64,000 nt of DNA from Lachnospiraceae bacterium (GTDB lineage Bacteria > Bacillota > Clostridia > Lachnospirales > Lachnospiraceae): positions 1-64,000 of the forward strand of contig JAIKZI010000075.1 of the NCBI GenBank assembly GCA_024682375.1, read 5' to 3'. The position numbers were made by a program, and so were the translations under genes. The notes beneath the pieces were generated by a model, which had not been told where the DNA came from, made no database searches, and saw only the letters and a list, made by a program, of their open reading frames with translations. This document shows positions 43,633 to 52,352 of this stretch, piece after piece (within the stretch, counting starts at the first letter, position 1; each line of letters starts with the position of its first letter).

Positions 43633-44424
43633 CTATATCAATCCGTAATGTTTCATAGCATATTCTACGCCATCATCTTCAAGATTCTTTGTAATAAATG
43701 TGGCGTATTCTTCAAGTTCAACACTATGTTCACCCATCGCAATAGCATTGATTCCAGCTGCAAACATTGTTAAATCGTTTGTTGAATCGCCGAAGCAGTA
43801 CGCATCTTCTTTTTTGATATCAAATTTATTCAAAACCCAGTCTACTGCTGTTCCTTTTGAATAACCATTTGGTACACATTCATAGAAGCCATCATGTCTA
43901 TCTATAACATCGAAGTCTTTTTCAAATTCCTTCTTAAAGCCTTCGACATCAGAAAGTTCATCAGCCTGAATGCAAAACTTAGCCATATTAAAATCCGCAC
44001 TATAAGGTATATGCATATCAGTACCAAGCGTTTCAATAAACATGATTGTATCTTTTACGGCCTGCATTCTTGTCTCTTCAACATTGCCTGAGTAAGCTGC
44101 ACCATCATGACCTTCTGCGATGACATCAATATTGTATTTCTTTGAAGATGCGATTACTCTTTCCTTTACATCTCTATCAAGAACATAATTAAAGAGTGAC
44201 TCACCGTGATACATTATTTCAGTTCCACAACCGCATAGAAGTCCATCTACATCAATCATTTTTTCAATAGAATGAAGCATTCCATAGCATCGTCCCGAAT
44301 TGATAAAAACGAGATTTCCATTCTCTCTGGTTTTCTTTATAGCATCAAAAGCTGATTTTGGAATCTCATTTTTTCCATCTACAAGAGTTCCATCTACATC
44401 AAAAAATAGTACTTTCTTACCCAT
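43633..44424 (-). CDS. HAD-superfamily hydrolase, Cof type
   Basis: A 263-residue phosphatase of the Cof/HAD IIB group. Motif I is FFDVDGTLVDG with the nucleophile Asp at about 8, motif II FINSGRCYG, motif III Lys in the GYSKGTAVDW region, and motif IV CFGDSTNDLTMF. The cap is of the C2 type. Substrates of this group are sugar phosphates, FMN or other small phosphates; which one is unknown. The start at 44424 follows AGAGG at 7 bases and gives the usual N-terminus; the longer frame to 44493 overlaps sufU and is rejected. It is the last gene after the suf cluster. Confidence 0.9.
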   Translation of the reverse strand: MGKKVLFFDVDGTLVDGKNEIPKSAFDAIKKTRENGNLVFINSGRCYGMLHSIEKMIDVDGLLCGCGTEIMYHGESLFNYVLDRDVKERVIASSKKYNIDVIAEGHDGAAYSGNVEETRMQAVKDTIMFIETLGTDMHIPYSADFNMAKFCIQADELSDVEGFKKEFEKDFDVIDRHDGFYECVPNGYSKGTAVDWVLNKFDIKKEDAYCFGDSTNDLTMFAAGINAIAMGEHSVELEEYATFITKNLEDDGVEYAMKHYGLI

Positions 44425-44444
44425 TACATAACCTCTAAAAAAAT

Positions 44445-44864
44445 TTACTCTTCTAGCATCTCCTGCATCGTGTGCCATCCAAGTACAGCACATTTAGTTC
44501 TGGCAGGCATATGAGAAATATCTTCAAGAATAGAAGCTTCTTCAAGCTCTTCCTTTTCCTCTTCTGTAATCTTTCCAGTAATCATTCTGATAAAGATTTC
44601 TGCAAGACGTTTTGCCTCATCGACAGGTTTTCCAATGCAAAGATCTAACATAATATCGCATGATGCCTGTGAAATTGCACAGCCATCACCTTCGAAGCCA
44701 CCATCTTTTACCATTCCATCTTCTACCAAAAGGCTCAAGATGATATCATCACCACAAGATGGATTAACTCCTTCTAAAGTGATGGTTGGATTTTCAATTT
44801 TCTTCTTATGAATCGGATTCATATTATGATCCGTCAAAATCTCATTATAAAATGTATTTGCCAT
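44445..44864 (-). CDS. sufU: SufU-type Fe-S assembly protein
   Basis: A 139-residue IscU-like protein that accepts sulfur from SufS, using a zinc-bound cysteine. The three cysteines are in GVNPSCGDDI (near 38), CAISQASCDIM (near 63-70) and RTKCAVLGW (near 125), and the Asp of SCGDD is present. The insertion after residue 75 typical of SufU versus IscU (VDEAKRLAEIFIRMITG) is seen. It follows sufS by 2 bases. Confidence 0.93.
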   Translation of the reverse strand: MANTFYNEILTDHNMNPIHKKKIENPTITLEGVNPSCGDDIILSLLVEDGMVKDGGFEGDGCAISQASCDIMLDLCIGKPVDEAKRLAEIFIRMITGKITEEEKEELEEASILEDISHMPARTKCAVLGWHTMQEMLEE

Positions 44865-44866
44865 GA

Positions 44867-46090
44867 TTAATCCTCGAATCCCATACTTGGACGAATTTTC
44901 TTAAGTGCTGCGATAAATCTATCGATGTCTTCTTCAGTATTGTAGAAAGCCAATGAAGCACGTGTTGTTGAAAGAGCGCCAAGCCATTTATGAAGTGGCT
45001 GCGCACAATGATGGCCAGCTCTTACAGCTACATTCTCTGAATCAAAAATAGCTGCAATATCGTGAGGATGAACATCGTCAATTGTAAATGTAAGAATTCC
45101 ATGATGATCATGTGGATCATCTGCACCTAATATATGCACATGAGGAATTTCCTTCATCTTATTAAACGCATATTCTGTGATGTGATCTTCTCTCTCGAGA
45201 ATTGTATCCCATCCAAATCTCTCCATAAAGTGAATAGCTGCCTCGAGACCAACCGCTCCACCTACATTAACTGTTCCTGCTTCGAATTTATGAGGAACTT
45301 CGTTATATGTAGCGCCTTCTGTTGTTACATACTCTATCATCTCTCCTCCGTATAGGAAAGGTGGCATCTCTTCAAGCAATTCCTTTTTTCCGTATAAAAC
45401 TCCGATACCCATAGGTCCGAACATTTTATGTCCAGAAAATGAAAGGAAATCGCAATCCAAATCACGTACATCAACTGGTACATGAGGAACTGACTGCGCG
45501 CCATCGACAGAGATAACAGCGCCTACACTATGAGCGATTTCGGCAAAAGCCTTCACATCATTCAAGCGTCCAAATACATTTGAAATCTGTGTAACTGAAA
45601 TGAATTTTGTCTTTTCAGAAACAGCTTCCTTGAATTTCTCAGGTGAAAGATATCCATCCTTATCAGGATACAGATATGTAAGTGTAGCACCTGTCTTCTT
45701 TGCGACCTGCTGCCATGGAAGCATATTACTATGATGCTCCATGATTGTAATGATAATCTCATCACCTTCATGAAGGAAGTTCATTCCGTAGCTATAAGCA
45801 ATCAAATTCAAACTTTCTGATGCATTTCTTGTGAAAACAATTTCTTTCTCACTTTCTGCACCGATAAAATTAGCTACTGTCTTTCTGGCATTTTCATAAG
45901 CGTCAGTAGCCTCGATTGATAAATCATAAAGTCCTCTCATAGGATTAGCATTATGATTCATGTAATAATCATTTACCGCTTTGATTACACAAGGAGGTCT
46001 CTGCGTTGTCGCTGAATTATCTAGATATGTAATCTTTCTATTATCCAGAACCGGAAACTCGGCTCTAATCTTCAAATCTTCCTTAGTCAT
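44867..46090 (-). CDS. sufS: Cysteine desulfurase SufS
   Basis: A 407-residue PLP enzyme that takes sulfur from cysteine for cluster building. PLP lysine in FLSFSGHKMFGPMG, Asp/His of the cofactor site in SVDGAQSVPH, and the active cysteine in RAGHHCAQPLH. Length and motifs are those of group II desulfurases. Its start overlaps the end of sufD by 8 bases. It transfers sulfur to SufU, encoded next. Confidence 0.95.
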   Translation of the reverse strand: MTKEDLKIRAEFPVLDNRKITYLDNSATTQRPPCVIKAVNDYYMNHNANPMRGLYDLSIEATDAYENARKTVANFIGAESEKEIVFTRNASESLNLIAYSYGMNFLHEGDEIIITIMEHHSNMLPWQQVAKKTGATLTYLYPDKDGYLSPEKFKEAVSEKTKFISVTQISNVFGRLNDVKAFAEIAHSVGAVISVDGAQSVPHVPVDVRDLDCDFLSFSGHKMFGPMGIGVLYGKKELLEEMPPFLYGGEMIEYVTTEGATYNEVPHKFEAGTVNVGGAVGLEAAIHFMERFGWDTILEREDHITEYAFNKMKEIPHVHILGADDPHDHHGILTFTIDDVHPHDIAAIFDSENVAVRAGHHCAQPLHKWLGALSTTRASLAFYNTEEDIDRFIAALKKIRPSMGFED

Positions 46091-47108
46091 TCAAATATGC
46101 CTCTCTTGTAACACTATCAGGTATCTTCATAACTACCTTATCGACAAAAGCCTTTGCCATCGTCTCATAAATAGCAGTTCTGTCCATACCTCTAGATTCC
46201 ATATAAAACATGAGATCTTCATCAATTCTACCGATAGAAGCTCCGTGATTTCCCTCTACATCTTCCTCATCGCATAGGATTACCGGAATAGTCTGGTTTC
46301 GAACGTCATCATCCATAAGAAGTACGCTCTCCATCTCATTTCCTGTCGCACCCTTGCAGCCTCTATGAAAATCGATAGTTCCTTTAAAGTTCTTCTTCGA
46401 AGTACCGCGAAGCACTCCAGAAACATTTATATCACAATTTGTTTTCTTTCCTGTGTGGTTAGAAACTGTGTTGATATCAAGTGTCTCATCATCGTTCAGT
46501 GAATAAGCCACGTCTGATGCGAAATTAGCCCTAGTTCCTTCCAGTTCGGAAAAAACACCATAACTATTGTCATGTCCACCGAGAATCAACTGAATAAGTC
46601 TAAAATCACCGTTCTCAGCGACAACTCCACCGATATCGTTGTTGAATCTAGACTTTCTTGAAACAGTTTCAATCTGCACCAAAGTAAGAGTTGAACCACT
46701 ATCGACCTTATATCTTGTCTGAAGTGTAGCCATCTCTCCATCAGAAAGTCCGCTCATATTCATAACAACTGTAGCTTTCGAATTCTTTCCCAGAATGATT
46801 TCGACGCCATCTACGCTAGATTCTTTATAGTCAAAATTAAGTCTAGCAATTTCAGCATCCAATCCTTCAGAAAGACTCATAGACAAAATATTTTTGCTGT
46901 CTAAAACAGCTTTTGAAATCTCGTCTCCCATTCCTGTTTTTATGTTTGTAAGGGAAAAATCTTCCCTTTTTGACACATGATATTCTTCAGGAATTTCATA
47001 GCTTAATGCAGATTTTTTCCCTAAAACTTCCGGGATATCCACATCATTCATATGAAGCCAGTTCCAGGTAGGAGAAGGGATACTATTAACTCTAATTGTA
47101 TTTTCCAT
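46083..47108 (-). CDS. sufD: SufD scaffold subunit
   Basis: A 341-residue partner of SufB in the SufBC2D scaffold. The C-terminal core matches SufB/D: DFHRGCKGATGNEMESVLL, DEEDVEGNHGASIGRIDED and FYMESRGMDRTAI. The conserved His in GNHGA is present. The ATG at 47108 is chosen because AGGAGG then sits 5 bases away, while the ATG one codon earlier is only 2 bases from it. It lies between sufB and sufS. Confidence 0.92.
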   Translation of the reverse strand: MENTIRVNSIPSPTWNWLHMNDVDIPEVLGKKSALSYEIPEEYHVSKREDFSLTNIKTGMGDEISKAVLDSKNILSMSLSEGLDAEIARLNFDYKESSVDGVEIILGKNSKATVVMNMSGLSDGEMATLQTRYKVDSGSTLTLVQIETVSRKSRFNNDIGGVVAENGDFRLIQLILGGHDNSYGVFSELEGTRANFASDVAYSLNDDETLDINTVSNHTGKKTNCDINVSGVLRGTSKKNFKGTIDFHRGCKGATGNEMESVLLMDDDVRNQTIPVILCDEEDVEGNHGASIGRIDEDLMFYMESRGMDRTAIYETMAKAFVDKVVMKIPDSVTREAYLND

Positions 47109-47117
47109 CATATCCTC

Positions 47118-48533
47118 CTAGCCTATCGCACCCTTCATCTCAAGACCGATTAGATTGTTCATCTCAACCGCATACTCAAGAGGAAGTTCTTTTCCTACAT
47201 TGTCAGCAAATCCACGTACGATAAGTGCGCGCGCATCCTCTTCCGACATACCACGTGACATCAGATAGAATACGACATCATCACTGATTCGACCAATTTT
47301 TGCCTCATGTCCTACATCTGCATCACCAGTTCTGATATCCATAGCAGGGATTGTATCCGATCTGGAAATATCATCGACCATAAGTGACTGACAAGATGTA
47401 GATGATTTAGATCCTTTTGCATTCTTTGTAATGACAACCGCACTTCTGAATGTAGAAATACCGCCATCTTTACTGATAGATCTGGTATTTACAACACTAG
47501 ATGTGTTAGGCGCATTGTGAACAACCTTACAACCTGTATCCAGGTTCTGTCCACCGCCAGCAAAAGTAACACCAGAGAACTCTGATCTCGAATTTGCACC
47601 AGCAAGTACACTCATAGGATATAGATATGAAACATGAGATCCAAATGAACCGGATACCCATTCAATCTTTCCGTTCTCTTCAACCTTCGCTCTCTTTGTA
47701 TTGAGGTTGTACATATTCTTGGACCAGTTCTCAATAGTTGAATAACGAAGAGTTGAATTCTTTCCAACATATAATTCTACGCATCCTGCATGTAGGTTTG
47801 CGACATTATATTTAGGAGCTGAGCATCCTTCGATAAAATGAAGGTAGGCATCATCATCTACGATAATAAGTGTATGCTCAAACTGACCAGCACCCTTTGC
47901 ATTCAATCTAAAATACGACTGAAGAGGGATGTCCAGTTTTACTCCCTTTGGAACATATACAAAAGATCCACCTGACCATACAGCACCATGAAGTGCAGCG
48001 AATTTGTGATCAGTATTTGGAACCAATTTCATAAAATGATCCTTGATCATCTTTTCGTATTTAGGATCTTTCATTGCACTCTCAAGGTCAGTATATACAA
48101 CTCCAAGAGCAGCAACTTCATCCTTTACATTATGATATACGAGCTCTGAATCATACTGAGCTCCAACACCAGCCAAAGATTTTCTCTCAGCTTCAGGAAT
48201 TCCTAATTTTTCAAAAGTGTCTTTAATATCTTCCGGAACACTATCCCAGCTATCTTCCATACGATTTGCATTAGGACGAACGTATGTAATGATATTTTCC
48301 ATATGAAGACCTTCTATAGATGGTCCCCAGTTATCCGGAAATGGGATTTCATTGAATTTCTTAAGAGAATCCAATCTAAAATCTCTCATCCATTCTGGAT
48401 CATTCTTCTCTTTTGAAATCTGCAAAACGATATCAGGAGTCAGACCTTCAGAAACCTTGTAAGCATCTGAATCATCGAACCTGAAATCATACATATTTCT
48501 ATCGATATCAGAGACAACAGTCTTTTCTTTCAT
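47118..48533 (-). CDS. sufB: SufB scaffold subunit
   Basis: A 471-residue Fe-S scaffold protein on which clusters are built with SufC and SufD. Seen: AVWSGGSFVYVPKGV, ENWSKNMYNLNTKR, SGVTFAGGGQNLDTGCK and the C-terminal GHEAKIGRISDDVVFYLMSRG. The GCK cysteine region and GHEA His are conserved. ATG at 48533 is preferred to the TTG one codon upstream since AGGAGG lies 6 bases away. It is the second gene of the operon. Confidence 0.96.
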   Translation of the reverse strand: MKEKTVVSDIDRNMYDFRFDDSDAYKVSEGLTPDIVLQISKEKNDPEWMRDFRLDSLKKFNEIPFPDNWGPSIEGLHMENIITYVRPNANRMEDSWDSVPEDIKDTFEKLGIPEAERKSLAGVGAQYDSELVYHNVKDEVAALGVVYTDLESAMKDPKYEKMIKDHFMKLVPNTDHKFAALHGAVWSGGSFVYVPKGVKLDIPLQSYFRLNAKGAGQFEHTLIIVDDDAYLHFIEGCSAPKYNVANLHAGCVELYVGKNSTLRYSTIENWSKNMYNLNTKRAKVEENGKIEWVSGSFGSHVSYLYPMSVLAGANSRSEFSGVTFAGGGQNLDTGCKVVHNAPNTSSVVNTRSISKDGGISTFRSAVVITKNAKGSKSSTSCQSLMVDDISRSDTIPAMDIRTGDADVGHEAKIGRISDDVVFYLMSRGMSEEDARALIVRGFADNVGKELPLEYAVEMNNLIGLEMKGAIG

Positions 48534-48544
48534 CAATTGCCTCC

Positions 48545-49294
48545 TTAATTTTCGTATGCTGTAAATCCATTCTCATTGATTTCATCAACAAGTTCTCTTC
48601 CACCATGGCCAACGATTTTTCCGTCTACGAGTACATGTGTGTAATCGACATCCAAAGCTTCAAGAATACGTGTAACATGTGTGATGATAATTAGTGCACC
48701 ACCGACCTGTTTCTTGTATTCACTGATTCCTTTTGAAACGATTCTTGTAGCGTCTACATCAAGACCAGAATCAGTTTCATCCAAGATGGCAAGCTTAGGC
48801 TTAAGCATAAGAAGCTGAAGGATTTCTGCCTTTTTCTTTTCTCCGCCTGAAAAGCCAACATTTAGATCACGATCAGCATATGAAGGATCCATATCAAGAA
48901 GTTCCATTGTTTCTTTCAACTTCTTCTTGAAGTCCCATAATTTAATTCTTTCACCTGTGCGATTTTCAATAGAAGTTCTAATAAAGTTTGCAAGAGTAAT
49001 TCCTGGTATTTCAACAGGATTCTGGAATGACAAGAACATTCCCTTCTTTGCAATTTTATCAGTAGATTCATTTGTGATGTCCGAACCATCGAATGTAATC
49101 TTTCCACCGTCGATTACATATCTAGGATCGCCTAAAAGAACTGAACCTAAAGTAGACTTACCTGCTCCATTAGGTCCCATTATGACGTGTGTCTCTCCCA
49201 TCCCCACAGAAAGGTCAACACCATGAAGTATCTTCTTCTCCTCATCTTTTACAGATGCTTCCAGAGAAGAAACCTCTAAAATCTTTTCATCCAC
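48545..49294 (-). CDS. sufC: SufC ATPase
   Basis: A 249-residue ABC-type ATPase of the Suf complex. Walker A GPNGAGKST (about 40-48), signature FSGGEKKKAEI, Walker B LAILDETDSGLDVD and the His switch IITHVTR are all there. The start codon is GTG with GGAGG 9 bases upstream; the nearby ATG is out of frame. It is the first gene of sufC-B-D-S-U, the order usual in Firmicutes. Confidence 0.96.
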   Translation of the reverse strand: MDEKILEVSSLEASVKDEEKKILHGVDLSVGMGETHVIMGPNGAGKSTLGSVLLGDPRYVIDGGKITFDGSDITNESTDKIAKKGMFLSFQNPVEIPGITLANFIRTSIENRTGERIKLWDFKKKLKETMELLDMDPSYADRDLNVGFSGGEKKKAEILQLLMLKPKLAILDETDSGLDVDATRIVSKGISEYKKQVGGALIIITHVTRILEALDVDYTHVLVDGKIVGHGGRELVDEINENGFTAYEN

Positions 49295-49343
49295 TGTACA
49301 TTCCCTCCAATATTTCTATATAGTGGTAAAAGCATATTTCCGG

Positions 49344-49366
49344 AAAAAATAGGGCTTAAACCCTAA
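49344..49366 (-). promoter_or_regulatory. Possible attenuator hairpin in the suf leader
   Basis: On the minus strand TAGGGT-TTAA-GCCCTA (49350-49365) is followed directly by TTTTTTCC. This short stem with a T6 run lies between the suf promoter and sufC and has the form of a weak intrinsic terminator. Role not known. Confidence 0.35.
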
Positions 49367-49409
49367 TTCCTATCGGATTACTATGCTTTATATTTTCAAA
49401 ACACTACAT

Positions 49410-49438
49410 ATTATACTTTACAAGTCAGGAAATGACAA
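49410..49438 (-). promoter_or_regulatory. Promoter of the suf operon
   Basis: On the minus strand TTGTCA (49433-49438), 17 bases, TATAAT (49410-49415). The leader of about 110 bases holds the small hairpin noted at 49344-49366. Confidence 0.75.
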
Positions 49439-49448
49439 CCAGCGAACC

Positions 49449-49886
49449 TTATTTTTCGTCTAGAATTGCGTATAAAGATCTGTATAAAGCGTCGATATCT
49501 GCGCGGTCTAAGCAAACGCATCCACCAATCTTTTTTGGGATATCAAGACACTTCTCACGAAGAGCCATCCCCTTCTCTGTGATAGTTACGTTTACAACTC
49601 GTTCATCTTCAGCACTTCTCTTTCTGGTCAAAAGGCCAGCATCTTCCATTTTCTTAAGAAGAGGAGTCAATGTACCTGTATCAAGGTATAATTTCTCACC
49701 CAGATCTTTGATTTTAACTTCCTTTTCTTCCCATAAAACCATAAGTGTAATGTACTGTGTATATGTAAGGCCTAATGGCTTAAGAAATGGTGTATATGTT
49801 TTTACAATCTTTCTGCTTGCTGCATACATAGGGAAGCAGAGCTGATTATCCAATTTTAAACAATCGTACTTTTTATCTTCGTTCAT
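49449..49886 (-). CDS. ohrR: OhrR-like MarR-family peroxide sensor
   Basis: A 145-residue winged-helix repressor. The N-terminal LDNQLCFPMYAASRKIVKTY holds the single reactive cysteine found in OhrR (LENQLCFALYAASR type). The recognition region LYLDTGTLTPLLKKMEDAGL and wing RKRSAEDERVVNVTIT are normal. A second Cys pair (GGCVCL) lies near the C-terminus. OhrR senses organic peroxides. The start at 49886 has GGAG 7 bases ahead; a longer frame to 49928 is rejected. It lies 85 bases after gpx, whose promoter carries an OhrR-like site. Confidence 0.88.
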   Translation of the reverse strand: MNEDKKYDCLKLDNQLCFPMYAASRKIVKTYTPFLKPLGLTYTQYITLMVLWEEKEVKIKDLGEKLYLDTGTLTPLLKKMEDAGLLTRKRSAEDERVVNVTITEKGMALREKCLDIPKKIGGCVCLDRADIDALYRSLYAILDEK

Positions 49887-49971
49887 ACCAAATCTCCAAT
49901 ATTTAAAATAGCGCCAGAAATCTTCCATCTAGAAAACAACTGACGCTTAATATAATAATTAAAAAATCGAA

Positions 49972-50517
49972 TTAAAGCAAGGATTCAACGTACTTTGTGA
50001 ATTCATCCATACTTTCTGTAGGCTCGAATCTTCTAACTACATTACCATTTCTATCGATTACAAACTTAGTAAAGTTCCACTTGATATCAGGATTATCTTT
50101 GTAATTCTTATCAAACTTCTTCATCATGACATCCATAGCCTTTGCTTTAAGTCCCTTTCCGAAGCCTTCAAAGCCCTTCTGTGACTTTAGGTATTCGAAA
50201 ATAGGAAGAGCATTCTCTCCATTTACATCGGACTTCTTCATCTGAGGGAACTGAGTATTATATTTCAGCTGACAAAATTCATGAATTTCTTCATCAGATT
50301 CTGGAGCCTGTCCTGCAAACTGATTGCAAGGAACGTCTACAATCTCTAAGCCATCAGCATGATGAGCTTCATACAGTTTCTCGATTGGTTCATAATGAGG
50401 AGTAAATCCACATCCTGTTGCTGTATTAACAACTACTACCACCTTACCTTCAAAGTCCTTCATAGACTTCTCAGTACCTTCTACCGTAGGGACAGAATAA
50501 TCATAAAATGTTGCCAT
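49972..50517 (-). CDS. gpx: Glutathione peroxidase-like thiol peroxidase
   Basis: A 181-residue peroxidase of the thioredoxin fold. The active site NTATGCGFTPHYEPIE carries Cys in place of selenocysteine; the Gln (PCNQFAGQAPES) and Trp (DIKWNFTKFVID) of the catalytic tetrad are present. In Firmicutes such enzymes usually take electrons from thioredoxin. An OhrR-type operator inside the promoter implies induction by organic peroxides. Length is normal for BsaA/Gpx. Confidence 0.93.
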   Translation of the reverse strand: MATFYDYSVPTVEGTEKSMKDFEGKVVVVVNTATGCGFTPHYEPIEKLYEAHHADGLEIVDVPCNQFAGQAPESDEEIHEFCQLKYNTQFPQMKKSDVNGENALPIFEYLKSQKGFEGFGKGLKAKAMDVMMKKFDKNYKDNPDIKWNFTKFVIDRNGNVVRRFEPTESMDEFTKYVESLL

Positions 50518-50560
50518 ATCTATATACCTCCAATACTTTTTGTAAACACCTTATGTTTAA

Positions 50561-50589
50561 ATTATATTGAGTACAATTTAATTTGTCAA
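50561..50589 (-). promoter_or_regulatory. Promoter of gpx-ohrR with embedded OhrR-like operator
   Basis: On the minus strand TTGACA (50584-50589), 17 bases, TATAAT (50561-50566) is a consensus promoter. The spacer and -35 box hold TACAATTTAATTTGT (50572-50586, plus strand), which matches the OhrR consensus TACAATTnAATTGTA at 12 of 14 fixed positions. A repressor there would block polymerase, as at ohrA in Bacillus. Confidence 0.75.
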
Positions 50590-50615
50590 CATCAATAATA
50601 TATTTTACAAAATAT

Positions 50616-51110
50616 TTATTTTTTATCGTCCTTTAAATACTCTTCTATCACGCGTGCAGCCAATATTGATTTGATGGATTTCATAGCGCGAACAATCGAT
50701 TCCTTCTTTCTCTGTTCCCTCTCCATCTCTTCTCTCTGACGTCTGCCTTCTAATACTATTTCTTTTAATTTTTCTTCTTTCTCTCGCTTTAGAATCTCAT
50801 TATTCTTTTCAACTTTCCTTCTATCACGAGCTCTCTCCTCTTGCCTCTTATACAAAGAAGCATCGCCAAATACGCGCGGAGATGATCTAGGAATCGTTCT
50901 AGAATCGACTCTAATCTCATCGACCCAGTTTTCCATAAGATAATGATATGCCTCGTTTATCTCATAAAGCCTAGGACTTATCATATGCTCTTTTGAATTG
51001 TCAGGATGTAACATTTTAGAAAGACTTCTATACGCTTCTCTAACCTCAGTTTTTGAAGCATTATTCTTAAGTCCCAAAAGCGAAAAAGCTTCTTCTCTAG
51101 ACCGGATCAA
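50616..51110 (-). CDS. J-domain protein
   Basis: A 164-residue protein with an N-terminal J-domain (about 5-62: EAFSLLGLKNNASKTEVREA, the HPD motif in MLHPDNS, and INEAYHYLME), followed by a long, highly charged helix rich in Lys, Arg and Glu (about 85-155). J-domains stimulate DnaK-type chaperones; the lack of zinc-finger or substrate domains suggests a specialised co-chaperone. The start codon is TTG with GGGGGAG 4-5 bases ahead. It begins 11 bases after folC. Confidence 0.82.
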   Translation of the reverse strand: MIRSREEAFSLLGLKNNASKTEVREAYRSLSKMLHPDNSKEHMISPRLYEINEAYHYLMENWVDEIRVDSRTIPRSSPRVFGDASLYKRQEERARDRRKVEKNNEILKREKEEKLKEIVLEGRRQREEMEREQRKKESIVRAMKSIKSILAARVIEEYLKDDKK

Positions 51111-51121
51111 AATGCTCCCCC

Positions 51122-52351
51122 TTATTTCAAAGCCAAAATCTCACCAACAAAATACAAAGAACCAAAGCATACAATTCTCTTCTTCTCTACAAGAGCTCTT
51201 TCTTTTGCAAGCTCTAAAGCTTCCTTTGTATTAGAACAAGGCATCGCACGGATTCCACTATCCTCTATAATCGAAGCAAGTTCTTTACTATCAAGCGCTC
51301 TATCACTGTTAACCTTAACCGTATAGCAAAAGTCCAGAAGATTCGTCATCTTCTTATACATATTCGTATAATCTTTATCCGCCATAACGCCAGTCACACC
51401 GATAAATTTTTCACCCTTAAATGTACTAGATAAACTATCAGCCAAAGCCGCTATTCCCTGTGGATTATGCGCTCCATCGATTACAATATACGGTGAATTA
51501 GAAATAACCTGCATTCTTCCAGGCCACTTCGCATTCATAAGTCCATTCTCGATAGCCTTCTTCAAAAAGATACCTCTACCCTTCCAAAAAGCTCTATCGA
51601 TTTCAGACAAAAGATTCACTGCCGCAACTGCATTTTCCATATTCTCTCTTTGGTATCTTCCTCTAAGTGCGTAATTAATCTCACTGACATCATAGTCTAC
51701 GGAAAAAATAACCGGCACTCCCTTTTCATCTGCCACTTTTAGGATTTCATTTCTGGCAATTGGAAGATTATCAGCAAGAATAAGTGAAGTTCCAGTTTTT
51801 AGAATTCCGGCTTTTTCACGTGCTATATCGCCAATACTGTTTCCCAGTATCTTCATGTGGTCCAGACCGATTTTTGTAATTATAGAGATAAGTGGAACTA
51901 CATCTAGGCCAGTAGTAGAATCCAATCTGCCACCCAGACCTGTTTCTAGGATGACATAGTCACATTTTTTCCCTTTAAAATACAAAAGGGCCATCGCAAG
52001 CGCATCATCAAACATGGTAGATTCTTTAAAAACATCAACTCCCATGATAGCCGCTCCGACGGTCATCAAATCTGTATCAGAGATATCATCTCCGTTATAT
52101 TTAATTCTCTCATTAAAAGAAACGAGATGGGGACTTGTAAATAAGCCGACATTAAATCCACAGCTTTGCAAAATGCTGCTAAGAGCTGCTGCAGTAGATC
52201 CCTTTCCATTCGTTCCAGCAATATGAATTATCTTCATATCATGCTCAGGAAAACCGAGAGCCTCGGAGTAATCTTTCATTACTTCGAGGCCTACTCTCTT
52301 TCCGAATCTTTTCTTAGTATATATTAAATCTAAAAATTCATTCTTCGTCAT
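51122..52351 (-). CDS. folC: Folylpolyglutamate synthase/dihydrofolate synthase
   Basis: A 409-residue Mur-ligase-like enzyme that adds glutamate to folates. P-loop IHIAGTNGKGSTAAALSS (about 43-60), the omega-loop GLFTSPHLVSFNERI, LETGLGGRLDSTT and GAHNPQGIAALADSL at the C-terminal domain are all present. Length is normal. It lies 1 base after the DegV gene, in a run degV-folC-J-domain gene. It supplies polyglutamated folate used by thyA and folA. Confidence 0.95.
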   Translation of the reverse strand: MTKNEFLDLIYTKKRFGKRVGLEVMKDYSEALGFPEHDMKIIHIAGTNGKGSTAAALSSILQSCGFNVGLFTSPHLVSFNERIKYNGDDISDTDLMTVGAAIMGVDVFKESTMFDDALAMALLYFKGKKCDYVILETGLGGRLDSTTGLDVVPLISIITKIGLDHMKILGNSIGDIAREKAGILKTGTSLILADNLPIARNEILKVADEKGVPVIFSVDYDVSEINYALRGRYQRENMENAVAAVNLLSEIDRAFWKGRGIFLKKAIENGLMNAKWPGRMQVISNSPYIVIDGAHNPQGIAALADSLSSTFKGEKFIGVTGVMADKDYTNMYKKMTNLLDFCYTVKVNSDRALDSKELASIIEDSGIRAMPCSNTKEALELAKERALVEKKRIVCFGSLYFVGEILALK

Positions 52352-52352
52352 A

